Position numbers and translations under genes: made by a program
Notes under the pieces: generated by a model
What the model was told of the DNA's origin: nothing
The model's input: only the letters and a program-made list of their open reading frames with translations
Database searches by the model: none
Shown here: one piece after another, positions 33,382 to 42,045 of the stretch
Layout: each line of letters opens with the position of its first letter
Numbering within the stretch: the first letter of the stretch is position 1
Source: JAEUJM01 sp041918615
Lineage (GTDB): Bacteria; Actinomycetota; Acidimicrobiia; Acidimicrobiales; DATDAH01
Assembly: GCA_041918615.1 (NCBI GenBank)
Contig: JAYRVH010000030.1
Location: 186,001-250,000, forward strand
Reading direction: 5' to 3'
DNA: 64,000 nt

Positions 33382-34899
33382 TCAGGGGTTGAGGTAGATG
33401 AAGCCGTAGGCCTCGTCGCGGTAGGCGATGCCAGTGGCGGCGAGCGCGTCGGCCCAGTCGCCACGGACCTCGGGGTTGCTCTCCTCCATGCCATGGTCGG
33501 CAAGGAGGAAGAAGGCGGTGCGATCGAACACCCCGGCCTGCTCGACGATGTCGAGGACCTCGCCGACCCGGGCATCGGTGTCGGCCACACTCGCGGCGGC
33601 GATCTCGGAGTAGGGCCCCCCTTCGTGGAAGGCGGCATCGGTGAGGGTGAAGTTCACCCAGCAGAACCGGGGAAGGGCGCCGAACTCACCCGACCACACC
33701 CGACGGGCCTGGCTGACGCCCGTGTGGTCGACCCGCGACGACCACTGGTACTCCTTGACCGGGCGCACGAAGCGCTCGGTGGCGTGCGGCAACTCGGCGA
33801 TGGGCGGCGGGCGGTCGATCGATCCGCCGGCGCGCATCACCCCGAACGTGGAGTAGTCGGCACCGGTGTCGCAGGGCTCGTTGATCGACGCCGTGAAGGC
33901 GCCGGGCCAGTTGCGGTGCACAGCCTGGTGGATGGACTCCACCGACGGGTCGAGCCGATCCATCGACGTGGTCCAGGTGTCGGGCGAGTTGGTGATCACC
34001 TGCTCGCCCCGGGCGCGGTCCCACCACGCGTTGTGCAGGATGCCGTGATGGCCGGGCTGAGCGCCGGTGAGGATCGACGTGTGGTTGGCGAGCGTCACCG
34101 TGGGCAGCGAAGACATGGCGCCGTGGGCGTAGGTGGTGCCCATCGCCATGAGCCGCGCCACGTTGGGCGCATGGCCCCGAGCGGCCAGGTCGTAGAGCAC
34201 GTTGGCGTTCGCGCCATCGAGCAGGAAGCCCACCACGTGGTCGGGTGCGGCCTGACCGTCGTCGACGAGATCGGTGAGCACCCGCCCGTCCTGACGGGCC
34301 AGCAGCGCACCGGCGAGGGGCTGCCCGTTCTGGCCGACGCCCGCCGGTGCCGCACCGCCACCGGCCAGGGCCAGCACGGTGGGGGCGACGTCGACGAGCC
34401 GGCAGGCCGACGCCACCGTGCCGCGGGCAGCCACACCGGCACCGGCCATGATGAACGGCGCCCGGGCCTGGACGATGCCGATCGACCCGTGCTCGCCCCG
34501 GTGCCCCCCCTGGTCCTCCCAGTTGTGCGAGGCACTGTGCATCACGCACAGGTCGGGCGCGACCGGCGAATCGAACAGCTGGGTCACCTGCTCGAAGCCG
34601 TAGGGGTAGGCGTTGTCCGAGCGCGCCGGGAAGGGGGTGGCCCGCTCGTCGGCGAGGGGGGCGAACCGGTCCGTGGCCTGGTCGGCCAGTGGATCGGCGC
34701 CGTCGACGTCATCGACGGTGAACGCCCACCCGGGGCCGTCCTCGACCCGGGAGAAGCGCACCGACCCGTCGGCCGAGGCCGCCTGGTAGGTGGGCGCTTC
34801 GGCCGGGCCGTCCACCGAGAAGACCATGTCGACGATCGTCGACAGTTCCGGGTCGAGCAGCGCAGCACGGGCACGGGCGGTGTCGTCAGCCATGGTCAC
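33382..34899 (-). CDS. Alkaline-phosphatase-superfamily hydrolase, apparently circularly permuted
   Basis: A 505-aa protein with every metal and nucleophile residue of type I phosphodiesterase/nucleotide pyrophosphatase enzymes, but in rotated order. Counting from the ATG at 34893: GEHGS (H135) and DVAPT (168-172), normally near the C-terminus, come first; then FLLDG (D226), LPTVTLANH (T267 nucleophile), TDAAFHEGG (D419, H423) and LADHGM (D466, H467), after which only 37 residues remain. It should hydrolyse a phosphate, phosphonate or sulfate ester. No signal peptide is visible. The GTG at 34899 lies 7 nt after TACTGT and is the probable leaderless start; GTG-ACC-ATG precedes the core. Confidence 0.85.
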   Translation of the reverse strand: MTMADDTARARAALLDPELSTIVDMVFSVDGPAEAPTYQAASADGSVRFSRVEDGPGWAFTVDDVDGADPLADQATDRFAPLADERATPFPARSDNAYPYGFEQVTQLFDSPVAPDLCVMHSASHNWEDQGGHRGEHGSIGIVQARAPFIMAGAGVAARGTVASACRLVDVAPTVLALAGGGAAPAGVGQNGQPLAGALLARQDGRVLTDLVDDGQAAPDHVVGFLLDGANANVLYDLAARGHAPNVARLMAMGTTYAHGAMSSLPTVTLANHTSILTGAQPGHHGILHNAWWDRARGEQVITNSPDTWTTSMDRLDPSVESIHQAVHRNWPGAFTASINEPCDTGADYSTFGVMRAGGSIDRPPPIAELPHATERFVRPVKEYQWSSRVDHTGVSQARRVWSGEFGALPRFCWVNFTLTDAAFHEGGPYSEIAAASVADTDARVGEVLDIVEQAGVFDRTAFFLLADHGMEESNPEVRGDWADALAATGIAYRDEAYGFIYLNP

Positions 34900-35030
34900 C
34901 TGCACCACAGTAGGGAGGTCGAGCGGCGCCCGCCCCGCGAGCGCCCGCACCTCGCTGCCGACCCGACCCGCTCGGCGCCGCACCGACGTAGGCTCGGCCC
35001 CCGACTCCACCTGGAGACCAGGAGACGGCC

Positions 35031-36305
35031 ATGCCCACCGATCTGCTCGACCTCTCGCACCGCATCCTCCACGGCGAGGGCGGTGCCGAGAAGCGCCACC
35101 CGATGGCCGCGAGCAACGAGTTGGTCGAAGTGGGTGCCGGGACAGCGTTCGTGGAGTCGTTCGCCAACGTGGCTGCCTTCTCCACCGGCGACGGCCTGTG
35201 CCTCGTCGACACCGGCAGCACGTTCGCCGCACCCGCGATCCACCAGGCCGTGAGGGCGTGGACCGGCGAGCGGTTCGACACCGCGGTCTACACCCATGGC
35301 CACATCGACCACGTCTTCGGCACAGCCGTCTTCGACGCGGAGAACACCGAGGGCGGCCTGCCACCGGCACGGGTCGTCGCCCAAGAGGAGATCAACCCCC
35401 GGTTCGACCGATACCGCGAGACGGCCGGGTACAACGGCGTCATCAACCAGCGGCAGTTCCAGATGCCGAACCTGCGCTGGCCCACCGACTACCGCCGACC
35501 CGACCTCACCTACCGCGACCGCCTCGACGTCACCGTCGGCGACCTGGCCCTCGAGCTGCACCACGCCCGGGGTGAGACCGACGACGCCACGTGGGTGTGG
35601 GCGCCCGAGCGCAAGGTGCTGTGCGCGGGCGACCTCTTCATCTGGTGCGCGCCCAACGCCGGCAATCCCCAGAAGGTGCAGCGCTTCGCCCGAGACTGGG
35701 CGGCCGCACTGCGAGCCATGGCCACGCTGGGAGCCGAGGTCCTGCTGCCCGGCCACGGCCTCCCGATCGTCGGCGCCGACGACGTGACCATGGTGCTCGA
35801 CGACACCGCCGCGTACCTCGAGTCGCTGCACGACCAGACTCTGGCGCTCATGAACCAGGGGGCCCGCCTCGACGACATCCTGCACACCGTCTCCCCGCCG
35901 GCAGACCTCGCCGAGAAGCCCTACCTGCAGCCGGTGTACGACGAGCCCGAGTTCATCGTGCACAACGTGTGGCGCCTCTACGGGGGCTGGTACGACGGCA
36001 ACCCCGCGAACCTCAAGCCCGCCCCCGACGTGGCCGTGGCACGCGAGGTCGCCGCGCTCGCCGGTGGCGCCGACGCCCTCGCGGCCCGGGCGTCCGAGTT
36101 GGCGGCCGATGGCGACCTGCGCCTCGCCGGTCATCTGGCCGAGATGGCCGCGATGGCGGACCCCGACTCCGCCATGGCCCACCGGGCCCGGGCCGAGGTC
36201 TTCGGGCAGCGGGCGAAAGGCGAGCGCTCCACCATGGCCAAGGGCGTCTTCGCGTGGGCCGCGTCGGAGTCGCGGGCGCGGCTCGACGGGCAAGCCGCCA
36301 CCTGA
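35031..36305 (+). CDS. Alkylsulfatase-like metallo-beta-lactamase hydrolase
   Basis: A 424-aa protein. Residues 30-250 are a metallo-hydrolase domain with THGHIDH at 88-94, and residues 255-390 match the helical dimerisation domain of SdsA1-type alkyl sulfatases (YGGWYDGNPANL, then the ASELAADGDLRLAGHLAEMA helices). The C-terminal sterol-carrier-like domain of full-length SdsA1 is absent. Hydrolysis of an alkyl sulfate ester is plausible. GGAG precedes the ATG by 7 nt and TAGGCT lies near 34990. It is divergent from the permuted phosphatase-family gene. Confidence 0.85.
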   Translation: MPTDLLDLSHRILHGEGGAEKRHPMAASNELVEVGAGTAFVESFANVAAFSTGDGLCLVDTGSTFAAPAIHQAVRAWTGERFDTAVYTHGHIDHVFGTAVFDAENTEGGLPPARVVAQEEINPRFDRYRETAGYNGVINQRQFQMPNLRWPTDYRRPDLTYRDRLDVTVGDLALELHHARGETDDATWVWAPERKVLCAGDLFIWCAPNAGNPQKVQRFARDWAAALRAMATLGAEVLLPGHGLPIVGADDVTMVLDDTAAYLESLHDQTLALMNQGARLDDILHTVSPPADLAEKPYLQPVYDEPEFIVHNVWRLYGGWYDGNPANLKPAPDVAVAREVAALAGGADALAARASELAADGDLRLAGHLAEMAAMADPDSAMAHRARAEVFGQRAKGERSTMAKGVFAWAASESRARLDGQAAT

Positions 36306-36350
36306 AGCCCACTTCCTAAGGGCACACGGTCCGGAGGTCGATGAGACAAC

Positions 36351-36842
36351 GTGGCGACGTCCCCGGGGTTGGCGACCTCAGATCTCGATCGACTGCTGTT
36401 GACGCTCCCGCGGCAATACGCCTTGGCCGGCGTGGGTGAGGCACGCTTCGTCGCGGGCCCCGCGGGCGCCTTCGTCCTCCAGGTGACGGGCGCCGACGTC
36501 GAGCACGACGCCCAGGACCTCCTGCACCTGACGAACGCGACACGGGTGGCGCTGTCCGACCACCTGCCGTGGGTGCCGTTCCTCGACGCGCTGCTGGTGA
36601 CGTGCGAGGCGGCCGACCACCACCCGGATGTGACGATCGTGCCCGCCGACCTGTTGCTCGCCGTGTTGCGTGACGGGCACCAGGCGCTCGACGAGTCCAC
36701 CATGGACCGCATCTTCGTGCTCCTGGCCGAGCACCGCCTCGACCCCGCCTGGTCGCTGATCGGCTGGTCCGAATCCGATCAGCTGCGGAACGGGTCAGCC
36801 TGGTCGTCGACAGCCTGGGCGGCGACGGCACTCCCCTCCTGA
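36351..36842 (+). CDS. Hypothetical protein
   Basis: Unrecognised 163-aa soluble protein with alternating strands and helices (ALAGVGEARFVAGPAGAFVLQVTG, then helical LLLAVLRDGHQALDE). Start GTG 36351 has GGAGGT 13 nt upstream. The last 25 residues (RNGSAWSSTAWAATALPS) are unlike coding sequence, whereas the overlapping frame over 36786-36842 reads RVSLVVDSLGGDGTPLL; a single-base change near 36780 could have altered the tail. It may be in the same transcript as the hydrolase 45 bp upstream. Confidence 0.55.
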   Translation: MATSPGLATSDLDRLLLTLPRQYALAGVGEARFVAGPAGAFVLQVTGADVEHDAQDLLHLTNATRVALSDHLPWVPFLDALLVTCEAADHHPDVTIVPADLLLAVLRDGHQALDESTMDRIFVLLAEHRLDPAWSLIGWSESDQLRNGSAWSSTAWAATALPS

Positions 36843-36919
36843 CCCCGGTGACCCGCCATGATACGGCCCGTCCCGCTCGGTCAGCCCACCAGTTCGGTGC
36901 GCGTCGAGAGGGGTTGAAC

Positions 36920-37585
36920 ATGGGGGCACACCGGCCACCGTTGTCCGGACTTGCACAAGTTGTCGTGGTGGCCCTCATCGAAGCCGGAATGGCGGCAGCG
37001 ACACCCGCGGCGCCCGGCGCCGCCGACGCCACCATGGCCCCCACCGACGGCGCCGTCACCGGCGCCGTCACCGAAACCGGCCCCAACACCGCCATCGCCC
37101 GTGCGGGAGTCACCGACGGCTCCGGCGCCTACAGCCTCAACGTCGTCCCCGGCCCCTACAAGATCATCTTCATCGACGCCGCCGGCCTCCACAACGCCGA
37201 ATGGCACAACAACCAACCCGCCACCAACCTCGCTGGCGCCACCTCGGTCACGGCTCCTGCCGCCACCAACGCCGCCCTCGACCGCAACACCGGATCCATG
37301 TCCGGCACCGTCACCGACGATCCGTCGTTCGACCCCGTACCCGGCGCCTGGGTCCTCGCCATCGGGCCCACCGGCATCAACGGCGGCGCCGTCACCGCCG
37401 CCAACGGCACCTATGCCATCAACAACCTGCCCCCCGGCACCTACCGCGTCACCTTCGTCGACCCCAACGGTGGCCGCACCCAGGAATACTGGGACAACAG
37501 CCCGGACTTCATCGGCGCCGGCACCCTGAACGTCACCGCCGCCAACAACGTCAACGATGTCGACGGCTTCATCGCCCTGCCCTGA
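36920..37585 (+). CDS. Secreted protein with two carboxypeptidase-regulatory-like repeats
   Basis: A 221-aa protein with a weak signal peptide (hydrophobic 9-26, Ala-rich to about 37) and two beta-sandwich repeats of the transthyretin-like/Cna-B kind. Repeat 2 is complete (GSMSGTVTDD to DGFIALP), with the typical NGTYAINNLPPGTYRVTFVD. Repeat 1 keeps GAYSLNVVPGPYKIIFID but lacks the PVPGAWV strand, so it is shortened. No anchor or sorting signal follows. GAGAGGGG precedes the ATG. Likely a surface or secreted adhesin-like fragment; role unknown. Confidence 0.65.
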   Translation: MGAHRPPLSGLAQVVVVALIEAGMAAATPAAPGAADATMAPTDGAVTGAVTETGPNTAIARAGVTDGSGAYSLNVVPGPYKIIFIDAAGLHNAEWHNNQPATNLAGATSVTAPAATNAALDRNTGSMSGTVTDDPSFDPVPGAWVLAIGPTGINGGAVTAANGTYAINNLPPGTYRVTFVDPNGGRTQEYWDNSPDFIGAGTLNVTAANNVNDVDGFIALP

Positions 37586-37639
37586 CGCCGACCCGCAGGC
37601 GCACAGAGTCCGAGCGCGGCCCGATGACAGGATGGGGCG

Positions 37640-38494
37640 ATGGACCGAGTCCGATCCACCGACGGCGTCATCCTGGCCCTCCACGACCTGGGGGGTGACG
37701 GGCCGCCGCTCCTCCTCGCCCATGCCACCGGCTTCTGCGGGCGGGTGTGGGAGCCCGTGGCCCGCCGCCTGAGCGACGCGTTCCACTGCTGGGCGCCCGA
37801 TCTGCGCGGCCACGGCGAGAGCGAGACCCCGGACGGGCTCGACTTCCACTGGAGCGGCTTCGCCGACGACGTGCTCGCCGTCGTCGACCACCTGCACCAG
37901 GACGGCCCGCTCACGGCCGTGGGGCACTCCAAGGGCGGTGCCGCTCTCCTCCTCGCCGAGCAGGGCCGACCGGGCACGTTCGGTGCCCTGTACTGCTACG
38001 AGCCGGTCGTCTTCCCGGGCGACCCCGACGAGCCCGACGACTCGGGCAGCGCCGGCTCGGGCCGGGGCAACGCGCTCGCCGACGGGGCCCTGCGCCGGCG
38101 GGACCGGTTCGAGTCGGCCGAAGAAGCGTTCGAGAACTTCTCGTCCAAGCCACCCCTGAGCGCGCTCCGGCCCGACGCCCTGCGGGCCTACGTGGACGGC
38201 GGCTTCAGGATCGACGAGGACGGATCGCTCACGCTTCGGTGCCGGCCCGAGAACGAGGCGCAGGTCTACCGGATGGGTGCCAATCACGCAGCGTTCGCCC
38301 ACCTGGGCGACATCGAGATCCCGACCACCATCGCCCTGGGTGGGACGGACCGGGTCGGCCCCGCCGCGTTCGCACCCGCGATCGCCGATGCCCTGCCCCA
38401 CGGCGAGTTGGTGGTGTTCGACGACCTCGGGCACTTCGGGCCCCTCGAGGACCCCGACGCCGTCGCCGACGACATACGCCGCGCGGTCGCCTGA
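37640..38494 (+). CDS. Alpha/beta-fold hydrolase
   Basis: A 284-aa hydrolase. The nucleophile elbow GHSKGG places Ser at residue 97; oxyanion-type HATGFCG is at 28-34; a catalytic Asp is likely in GGTDRVG and the His in DLGHFGPLE near the C-terminus. An acidic loop (PDEPDDSGS) lies in the cap. The ATG is 6 nt after a CAGGAT box. Esterase or related activity is likely; the substrate is unknown. Confidence 0.88.
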   Translation: MDRVRSTDGVILALHDLGGDGPPLLLAHATGFCGRVWEPVARRLSDAFHCWAPDLRGHGESETPDGLDFHWSGFADDVLAVVDHLHQDGPLTAVGHSKGGAALLLAEQGRPGTFGALYCYEPVVFPGDPDEPDDSGSAGSGRGNALADGALRRRDRFESAEEAFENFSSKPPLSALRPDALRAYVDGGFRIDEDGSLTLRCRPENEAQVYRMGANHAAFAHLGDIEIPTTIALGGTDRVGPAAFAPAIADALPHGELVVFDDLGHFGPLEDPDAVADDIRRAVA

Positions 38495-38519
38495 GGGGAG
38501 CGGGCCAGGTCGACCTTGG

Positions 38520-38542
38520 CTGTCGCACCTCGTGCGTACAGT
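38520..38542 (+). promoter_or_regulatory. RecA-NDp-like promoter of the RecB-family nuclease
   Basis: CTGTCGCAC (38520-38528), an 8-nt spacer and TACAGT (38537-38542), with the ATG 6 nt later. The TGTCR-N11-TANNNT spacing equals that of the mycobacterial SOS-independent DNA-damage promoter (TTGTCRGTG-N8-TANNNT), although the three bases after R are CAC, not GTG. Confidence 0.55.
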
Positions 38543-38548
38543 TGGCCC

Positions 38549-39367
38549 ATGGCTCTGGCGTTACCCGCATCGCTCTCGCCCTCGAAGGTGTCCACGTTCA
38601 AGGACTGTGCACTCGCCTTCCGCTATTCGGCGATCGACCGGCTTCCCGAGGCGCCCTCGGTGCCGGCCAGCCGCGGCACCCTGGTGCACGCCGCTCTCGA
38701 GCGTCTGTTCGTCGCACCTGCGGACGAGCGCACCATCGAGCGGGCGATCGCATGCCTCGACGAGGCCACAGATGAGTTCCGCTCCCATCCGGACTTCGTG
38801 GATCTGGGCCTCGACCCGCCCAGCGAGGCGACCTTCCTGGCCGAGGCCGCGGCACTGGTCCGCCGCTACTTCGAGCTCGAAGACCCCACCACGATCCACC
38901 CGATCGGCATCGAGCTGAAGCTCGAGGTCAAGATCGGCGACCTCCGCCTGCGGGGCATCATCGACCGGCTCGAGCTCGATGACGACGGCGGTCTCGTCGT
39001 CACCGACTACAAGACCGGTCGGGCCCCGCCCGTCCAGGTCGAGCAGTCCCGCCTCGGCGGCGTCCACTTCTACGCCTACATGTGCGAGCAGTTGTTCAGC
39101 CGACGGCCGGCGCGGGTGCAGCTGTTGCACCTGGCCGAGCCGCTCGCCATCATCACCGTTCCCACCGAGCAGTCCACCCGGGGTCTCGCCCGCAAGGTCG
39201 AAGCCATCTGGGCCGCGGTCGAGCGGGCCTGCGAGAACGAAGACTTCCGGCCGCGCCCGAGCCGGCTGTGCGACTGGTGCAATTTCCAGGCGTTCTGCCC
39301 CGCCGTGGGAGGCGACCCGTCGCTCGTGCCCACGCCGGTGGCCGACCCCGTCCTCGCGGTTGGCTGA
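38549..39367 (+). CDS. RecB-family nuclease with probable 4Fe-4S cluster
   Basis: A 272-aa PD-(D/E)XK nuclease. The core has GIIDRLEL (catalytic Asp) and VVTDYKTG (catalytic Lys). One cysteine near the start (C20, FKDCALAF) and three at the end (C241, C244, C250, in LCDWCNFQAFC) form the C-x(n)-C-x2-C-x5-C pattern of AddB/Cas4-type Fe-S nucleases. It would be a stand-alone DNA-repair nuclease; no cas gene is nearby, so Cas4 is unlikely. The ATG is 6 nt after TACAGT, in a DNA-damage-like promoter, so the mRNA should be leaderless. Confidence 0.92.
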   Translation: MALALPASLSPSKVSTFKDCALAFRYSAIDRLPEAPSVPASRGTLVHAALERLFVAPADERTIERAIACLDEATDEFRSHPDFVDLGLDPPSEATFLAEAAALVRRYFELEDPTTIHPIGIELKLEVKIGDLRLRGIIDRLELDDDGGLVVTDYKTGRAPPVQVEQSRLGGVHFYAYMCEQLFSRRPARVQLLHLAEPLAIITVPTEQSTRGLARKVEAIWAAVERACENEDFRPRPSRLCDWCNFQAFCPAVGGDPSLVPTPVADPVLAVG

Positions 39368-39396
39368 GCCGGGTGCCCGATGATCCGCGCTCGGCG

Positions 39397-39963
39397 ATGA
39401 GCTGCGGCCTCGGAGCGGCCGCCGGCCCCGATGAACCCGGGCCCGTGCAACGACTCGATGTCGCCGTCGACCGGGCCTTCGACCACCTGCGAGGCCGGCC
39501 CGTGGTCGATCGGTTGATGTACGGCGCCTCCGAGCTCGGCGACTTCAGCCTGATCTGGGCCCTCATCGGCTCGGCCCGAAGCATCCGCTCGTCCCGCGAC
39601 GAGCAGTCCTTCCTGCGGCTGGTCGTCTGCCTCGGCGTCGAGTCGCTGCTCGTCAACCAGGGCATCAAGCGCCTGTTCCGCCGAACCCGGCCGCTGACCA
39701 CCGAAGACCGCCCACATCACCTGCGCACCCCCCTCACGAGCAGCTTCCCGAGCGGGCATGCCAGCAGCGCCGCCCTCGCGGCCATGCTCCTCTCGGACGG
39801 CAGCCGGGTCCCGGTCCTCTGGTTCGGCCTCGCGGCGGTGGTGGCGGGGAGCCGGGTCCACGTGCGCATCCACCACGCCAGCGACATCGTGGCCGGTGCC
39901 GCCCTCGGCACCGTGCTGGGCGTGGCGGCGCGACGCGCCTGGCCCCTACCGCCCGTGGAATGA
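39397..39963 (+). CDS. PAP2-family membrane phosphatase
   Basis: A 188-aa type 2 phosphatidic acid phosphatase relative. The three catalytic motifs are present: KRLFRRTRP, PSGH in SSFPSGHAS, and SRVHVRIHHASD. Hydrophobic segments flank the motifs as expected for a membrane enzyme acting on lipid phosphates. A GTG at 39373 in the same frame would add eight residues; neither start has a clear ribosome site. It follows the nuclease gene by 29 bp. Confidence 0.88.
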   Translation: MSCGLGAAAGPDEPGPVQRLDVAVDRAFDHLRGRPVVDRLMYGASELGDFSLIWALIGSARSIRSSRDEQSFLRLVVCLGVESLLVNQGIKRLFRRTRPLTTEDRPHHLRTPLTSSFPSGHASSAALAAMLLSDGSRVPVLWFGLAAVVAGSRVHVRIHHASDIVAGAALGTVLGVAARRAWPLPPVE

Positions 39964-39991
39964 CCGACGGCGCAGCGTGGTTGGCAACCCC

Positions 39992-40594
39992 ATGAGCACC
40001 ACGAGTTTCGCCGTCACCTGGGACTACCGCTGCCCCTTCGCCCGTATCGGCCACCTGCACGTGATAGAGGGGCTGCGGGCCGGCGCCGACTGGGACGTCA
40101 GTTTCGCCCCCTTCTCGCTCGGCCAGGCCCACGTGGAAGAGGGCCAACCCGACGTCTGGGACAACCCCGCGGCCGAGTCGGGCCTGCTCGCCCTCCAGGT
40201 CGGCGTCACGGTGCGCGACCGGTTCCCCGAGGCATTCCTCGACGTCCACGAGGCGCTGTTCGACGCCCGCCACGTGGCCGGCGCCGACCTACGCGACGAA
40301 GCCGTGCTGCGGGCGGTCCTCGATACCCGTGCGCTCGACGCCGACCAGGTGCTGGACGCGGCGCACGACGGCGCCCTCGACGTGGTGCACAAGGAGCACG
40401 ACCGGGTGGTCGCCGAACATGATGTGTGGGGCGTCCCCACCTTCATCGCCGGTGACCAGTCGGTGTTCGTCCGCCTCATGGCGGGCCCCGACGGCGACGG
40501 CCCGCTCGCCGTACGTACCGTCGAGCGGGTGCTCGACCTCGTCACCGGGTGGCCCGAGCTCAACGAGTTCAAGCACACCAGCATCGCCCGGTAG
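39992..40594 (+). CDS. DsbA-family thioredoxin-fold protein
   Basis: A 200-aa protein of the DsbA/2-hydroxychromene-2-carboxylate isomerase superfamily. The active-site position reads YRCPFARIG, with one cysteine and no CxxC, which argues against a disulfide oxidase and for a glutathione- or mycothiol-linked isomerase or unknown role. The cis-Pro loop GVPTFI is at about 149-154. It lies 28 bp after the PAP2 gene and 21 bp before the WS/DGAT gene. Confidence 0.85.
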   Translation: MSTTSFAVTWDYRCPFARIGHLHVIEGLRAGADWDVSFAPFSLGQAHVEEGQPDVWDNPAAESGLLALQVGVTVRDRFPEAFLDVHEALFDARHVAGADLRDEAVLRAVLDTRALDADQVLDAAHDGALDVVHKEHDRVVAEHDVWGVPTFIAGDQSVFVRLMAGPDGDGPLAVRTVERVLDLVTGWPELNEFKHTSIAR

Positions 40595-40615
40595 CGCTGC
40601 CGTAACCTCACGTCC

Positions 40616-42022
40616 ATGGCGGACAGGGAGGTACGGGCGGAACGGCGTATGTCCGACGTCGAAGCGCTCATGTGGAACATCGAGAAGGACCCCCACCTGA
40701 GCTCGACGTTCGCGAACGTGACCCTGCTCGACCGCCCGGCCGACCTCGACCGGTTCCGCCGTCGCATGGCCCGGGCGGTGCAGGCCATCCCCCGCCTGCG
40801 CCAGCGGGTGGTCCCGGGCTTCGGCCGACTGGCCCCACCCACGTGGCAGGACGACCCCAGCTTCGACATCGACTTCCACGTACGGCGTGACGGCCTGCCC
40901 GACCAGGCGACCGACCGCGACCTCTACGACTTCGCCACCCGCTACTGGCAGGCGCCCTTCGACCGCACGCGACCCCTGTGGGCGTTCACGCTCGTGGACG
41001 GCCTGCCCGACGGCCGCGGGGCCATCGTCCAGAAGATGCACCACACCATCACCGACGGCGTGGGCGGGGTGCGCATGTCCGAGCAGTTCATCGACCTCGA
41101 GCGCAACCCGGGCGAGCCCGAGCTCGAGCCCGGCGACGCCGCAGGTGGCCCCGGCGGGGCGCCACCCCTGAACTTCCTGGGCACCCTGGTGGACACGGCC
41201 GCGCACGTGGCCCGCCGCACGGCCGGCGCCACGAGGCGAGGCGTCGAGGAGACCGCCGGCGTGCTCGCCCACCCCGACCACTGGGCCCAGCTCGGCGCGG
41301 CCGGCGTCGAGACCAGCCGGTCGGTGGTGCGCCAGGCCATGATCAGCGACCGAGCGCACTCGCCCCTGTGGGTCGATCGGTCGCTCTGGCGGCGCCTCGA
41401 AGTCCTCTCGGTGCCCATGCATGACGCGAAGCGCACCGCCAAGGCACTGGGCGGCAGCATCAACGACTTCTTCGTGACCGGGGCGGCCCGCGGCGCAGGC
41501 AGGTACCACCAGGCCAAGGGCCAACCCGTCGACGAGCTGCGCATGGCCATGCCCGTGAGCACCCGGTCGGACCACTCGTCGGGGGGCAACTCGTTCGCCC
41601 CCTCGCGGGTTCTGGTGCCCACGGCCATCGACGATCCCGGCGAGCAGTTCGTCGCCGTGTGCGAGCGGCTGGGCCGCACCAAGGGCGAGCGGGCCTTCGC
41701 CGTGCTCGAAGGGCTGGCCGGGATGGTGAACGTGCTGCCCACGTCGGTGCTCGTGCGGATGGCCCGCCAGCAGACCGAGACGATCGACTTCACCACCTCG
41801 AACGTGCGCGGTGCACCGATCCCGCTCCACATCGCGGGCGGTAGGATCGAGGCCAACTACCCCATGGGCCCGTTGGCGGGCACGGCGTTCAACCTCACGC
41901 TGTTGTCCTACGACGGCGCCCTCAACATGGGCCTGGTCGTCGACACCGGCGCCGTCGATGACCCTGGCCTCTTGCGCGAATGCATCGAGGAGGCGTTCGC
42001 CGAGCTGCTCGCCACCGCCTGA
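40616..42022 (+). CDS. WS/DGAT O-acyltransferase, copy 2
   Basis: A 468-aa paralogue of the gene at 24.8 kb with the catalytic HHTITDG also at 142-148 and the TSNVRG motif near 397. The first 150 residues of the two proteins align without gaps, but the sequences have diverged widely, so this is an old duplication. It probably makes triacylglycerol or wax ester. The ATG is 7 nt after TAACCT, giving a leaderless mRNA despite the close upstream gene. Confidence 0.93.
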   Translation: MADREVRAERRMSDVEALMWNIEKDPHLSSTFANVTLLDRPADLDRFRRRMARAVQAIPRLRQRVVPGFGRLAPPTWQDDPSFDIDFHVRRDGLPDQATDRDLYDFATRYWQAPFDRTRPLWAFTLVDGLPDGRGAIVQKMHHTITDGVGGVRMSEQFIDLERNPGEPELEPGDAAGGPGGAPPLNFLGTLVDTAAHVARRTAGATRRGVEETAGVLAHPDHWAQLGAAGVETSRSVVRQAMISDRAHSPLWVDRSLWRRLEVLSVPMHDAKRTAKALGGSINDFFVTGAARGAGRYHQAKGQPVDELRMAMPVSTRSDHSSGGNSFAPSRVLVPTAIDDPGEQFVAVCERLGRTKGERAFAVLEGLAGMVNVLPTSVLVRMARQQTETIDFTTSNVRGAPIPLHIAGGRIEANYPMGPLAGTAFNLTLLSYDGALNMGLVVDTGAVDDPGLLRECIEEAFAELLATA

Positions 42023-42045
42023 GCGGCGTTTCCCGACCAGTCGTC

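Noticed and set aside
38549..39367. Fe-S nuclease as a Cas4 protein
   Set aside because: No CRISPR repeats and no other cas gene occur in the window; the Cys pattern alone is shared with AddB-type repair nucleases.
39373..39397. GTG 39373 as the PAP2 start
   Set aside because: It is equally possible; neither site has a ribosome-binding sequence, and the eight extra residues carry no conserved feature, so I kept the ATG.
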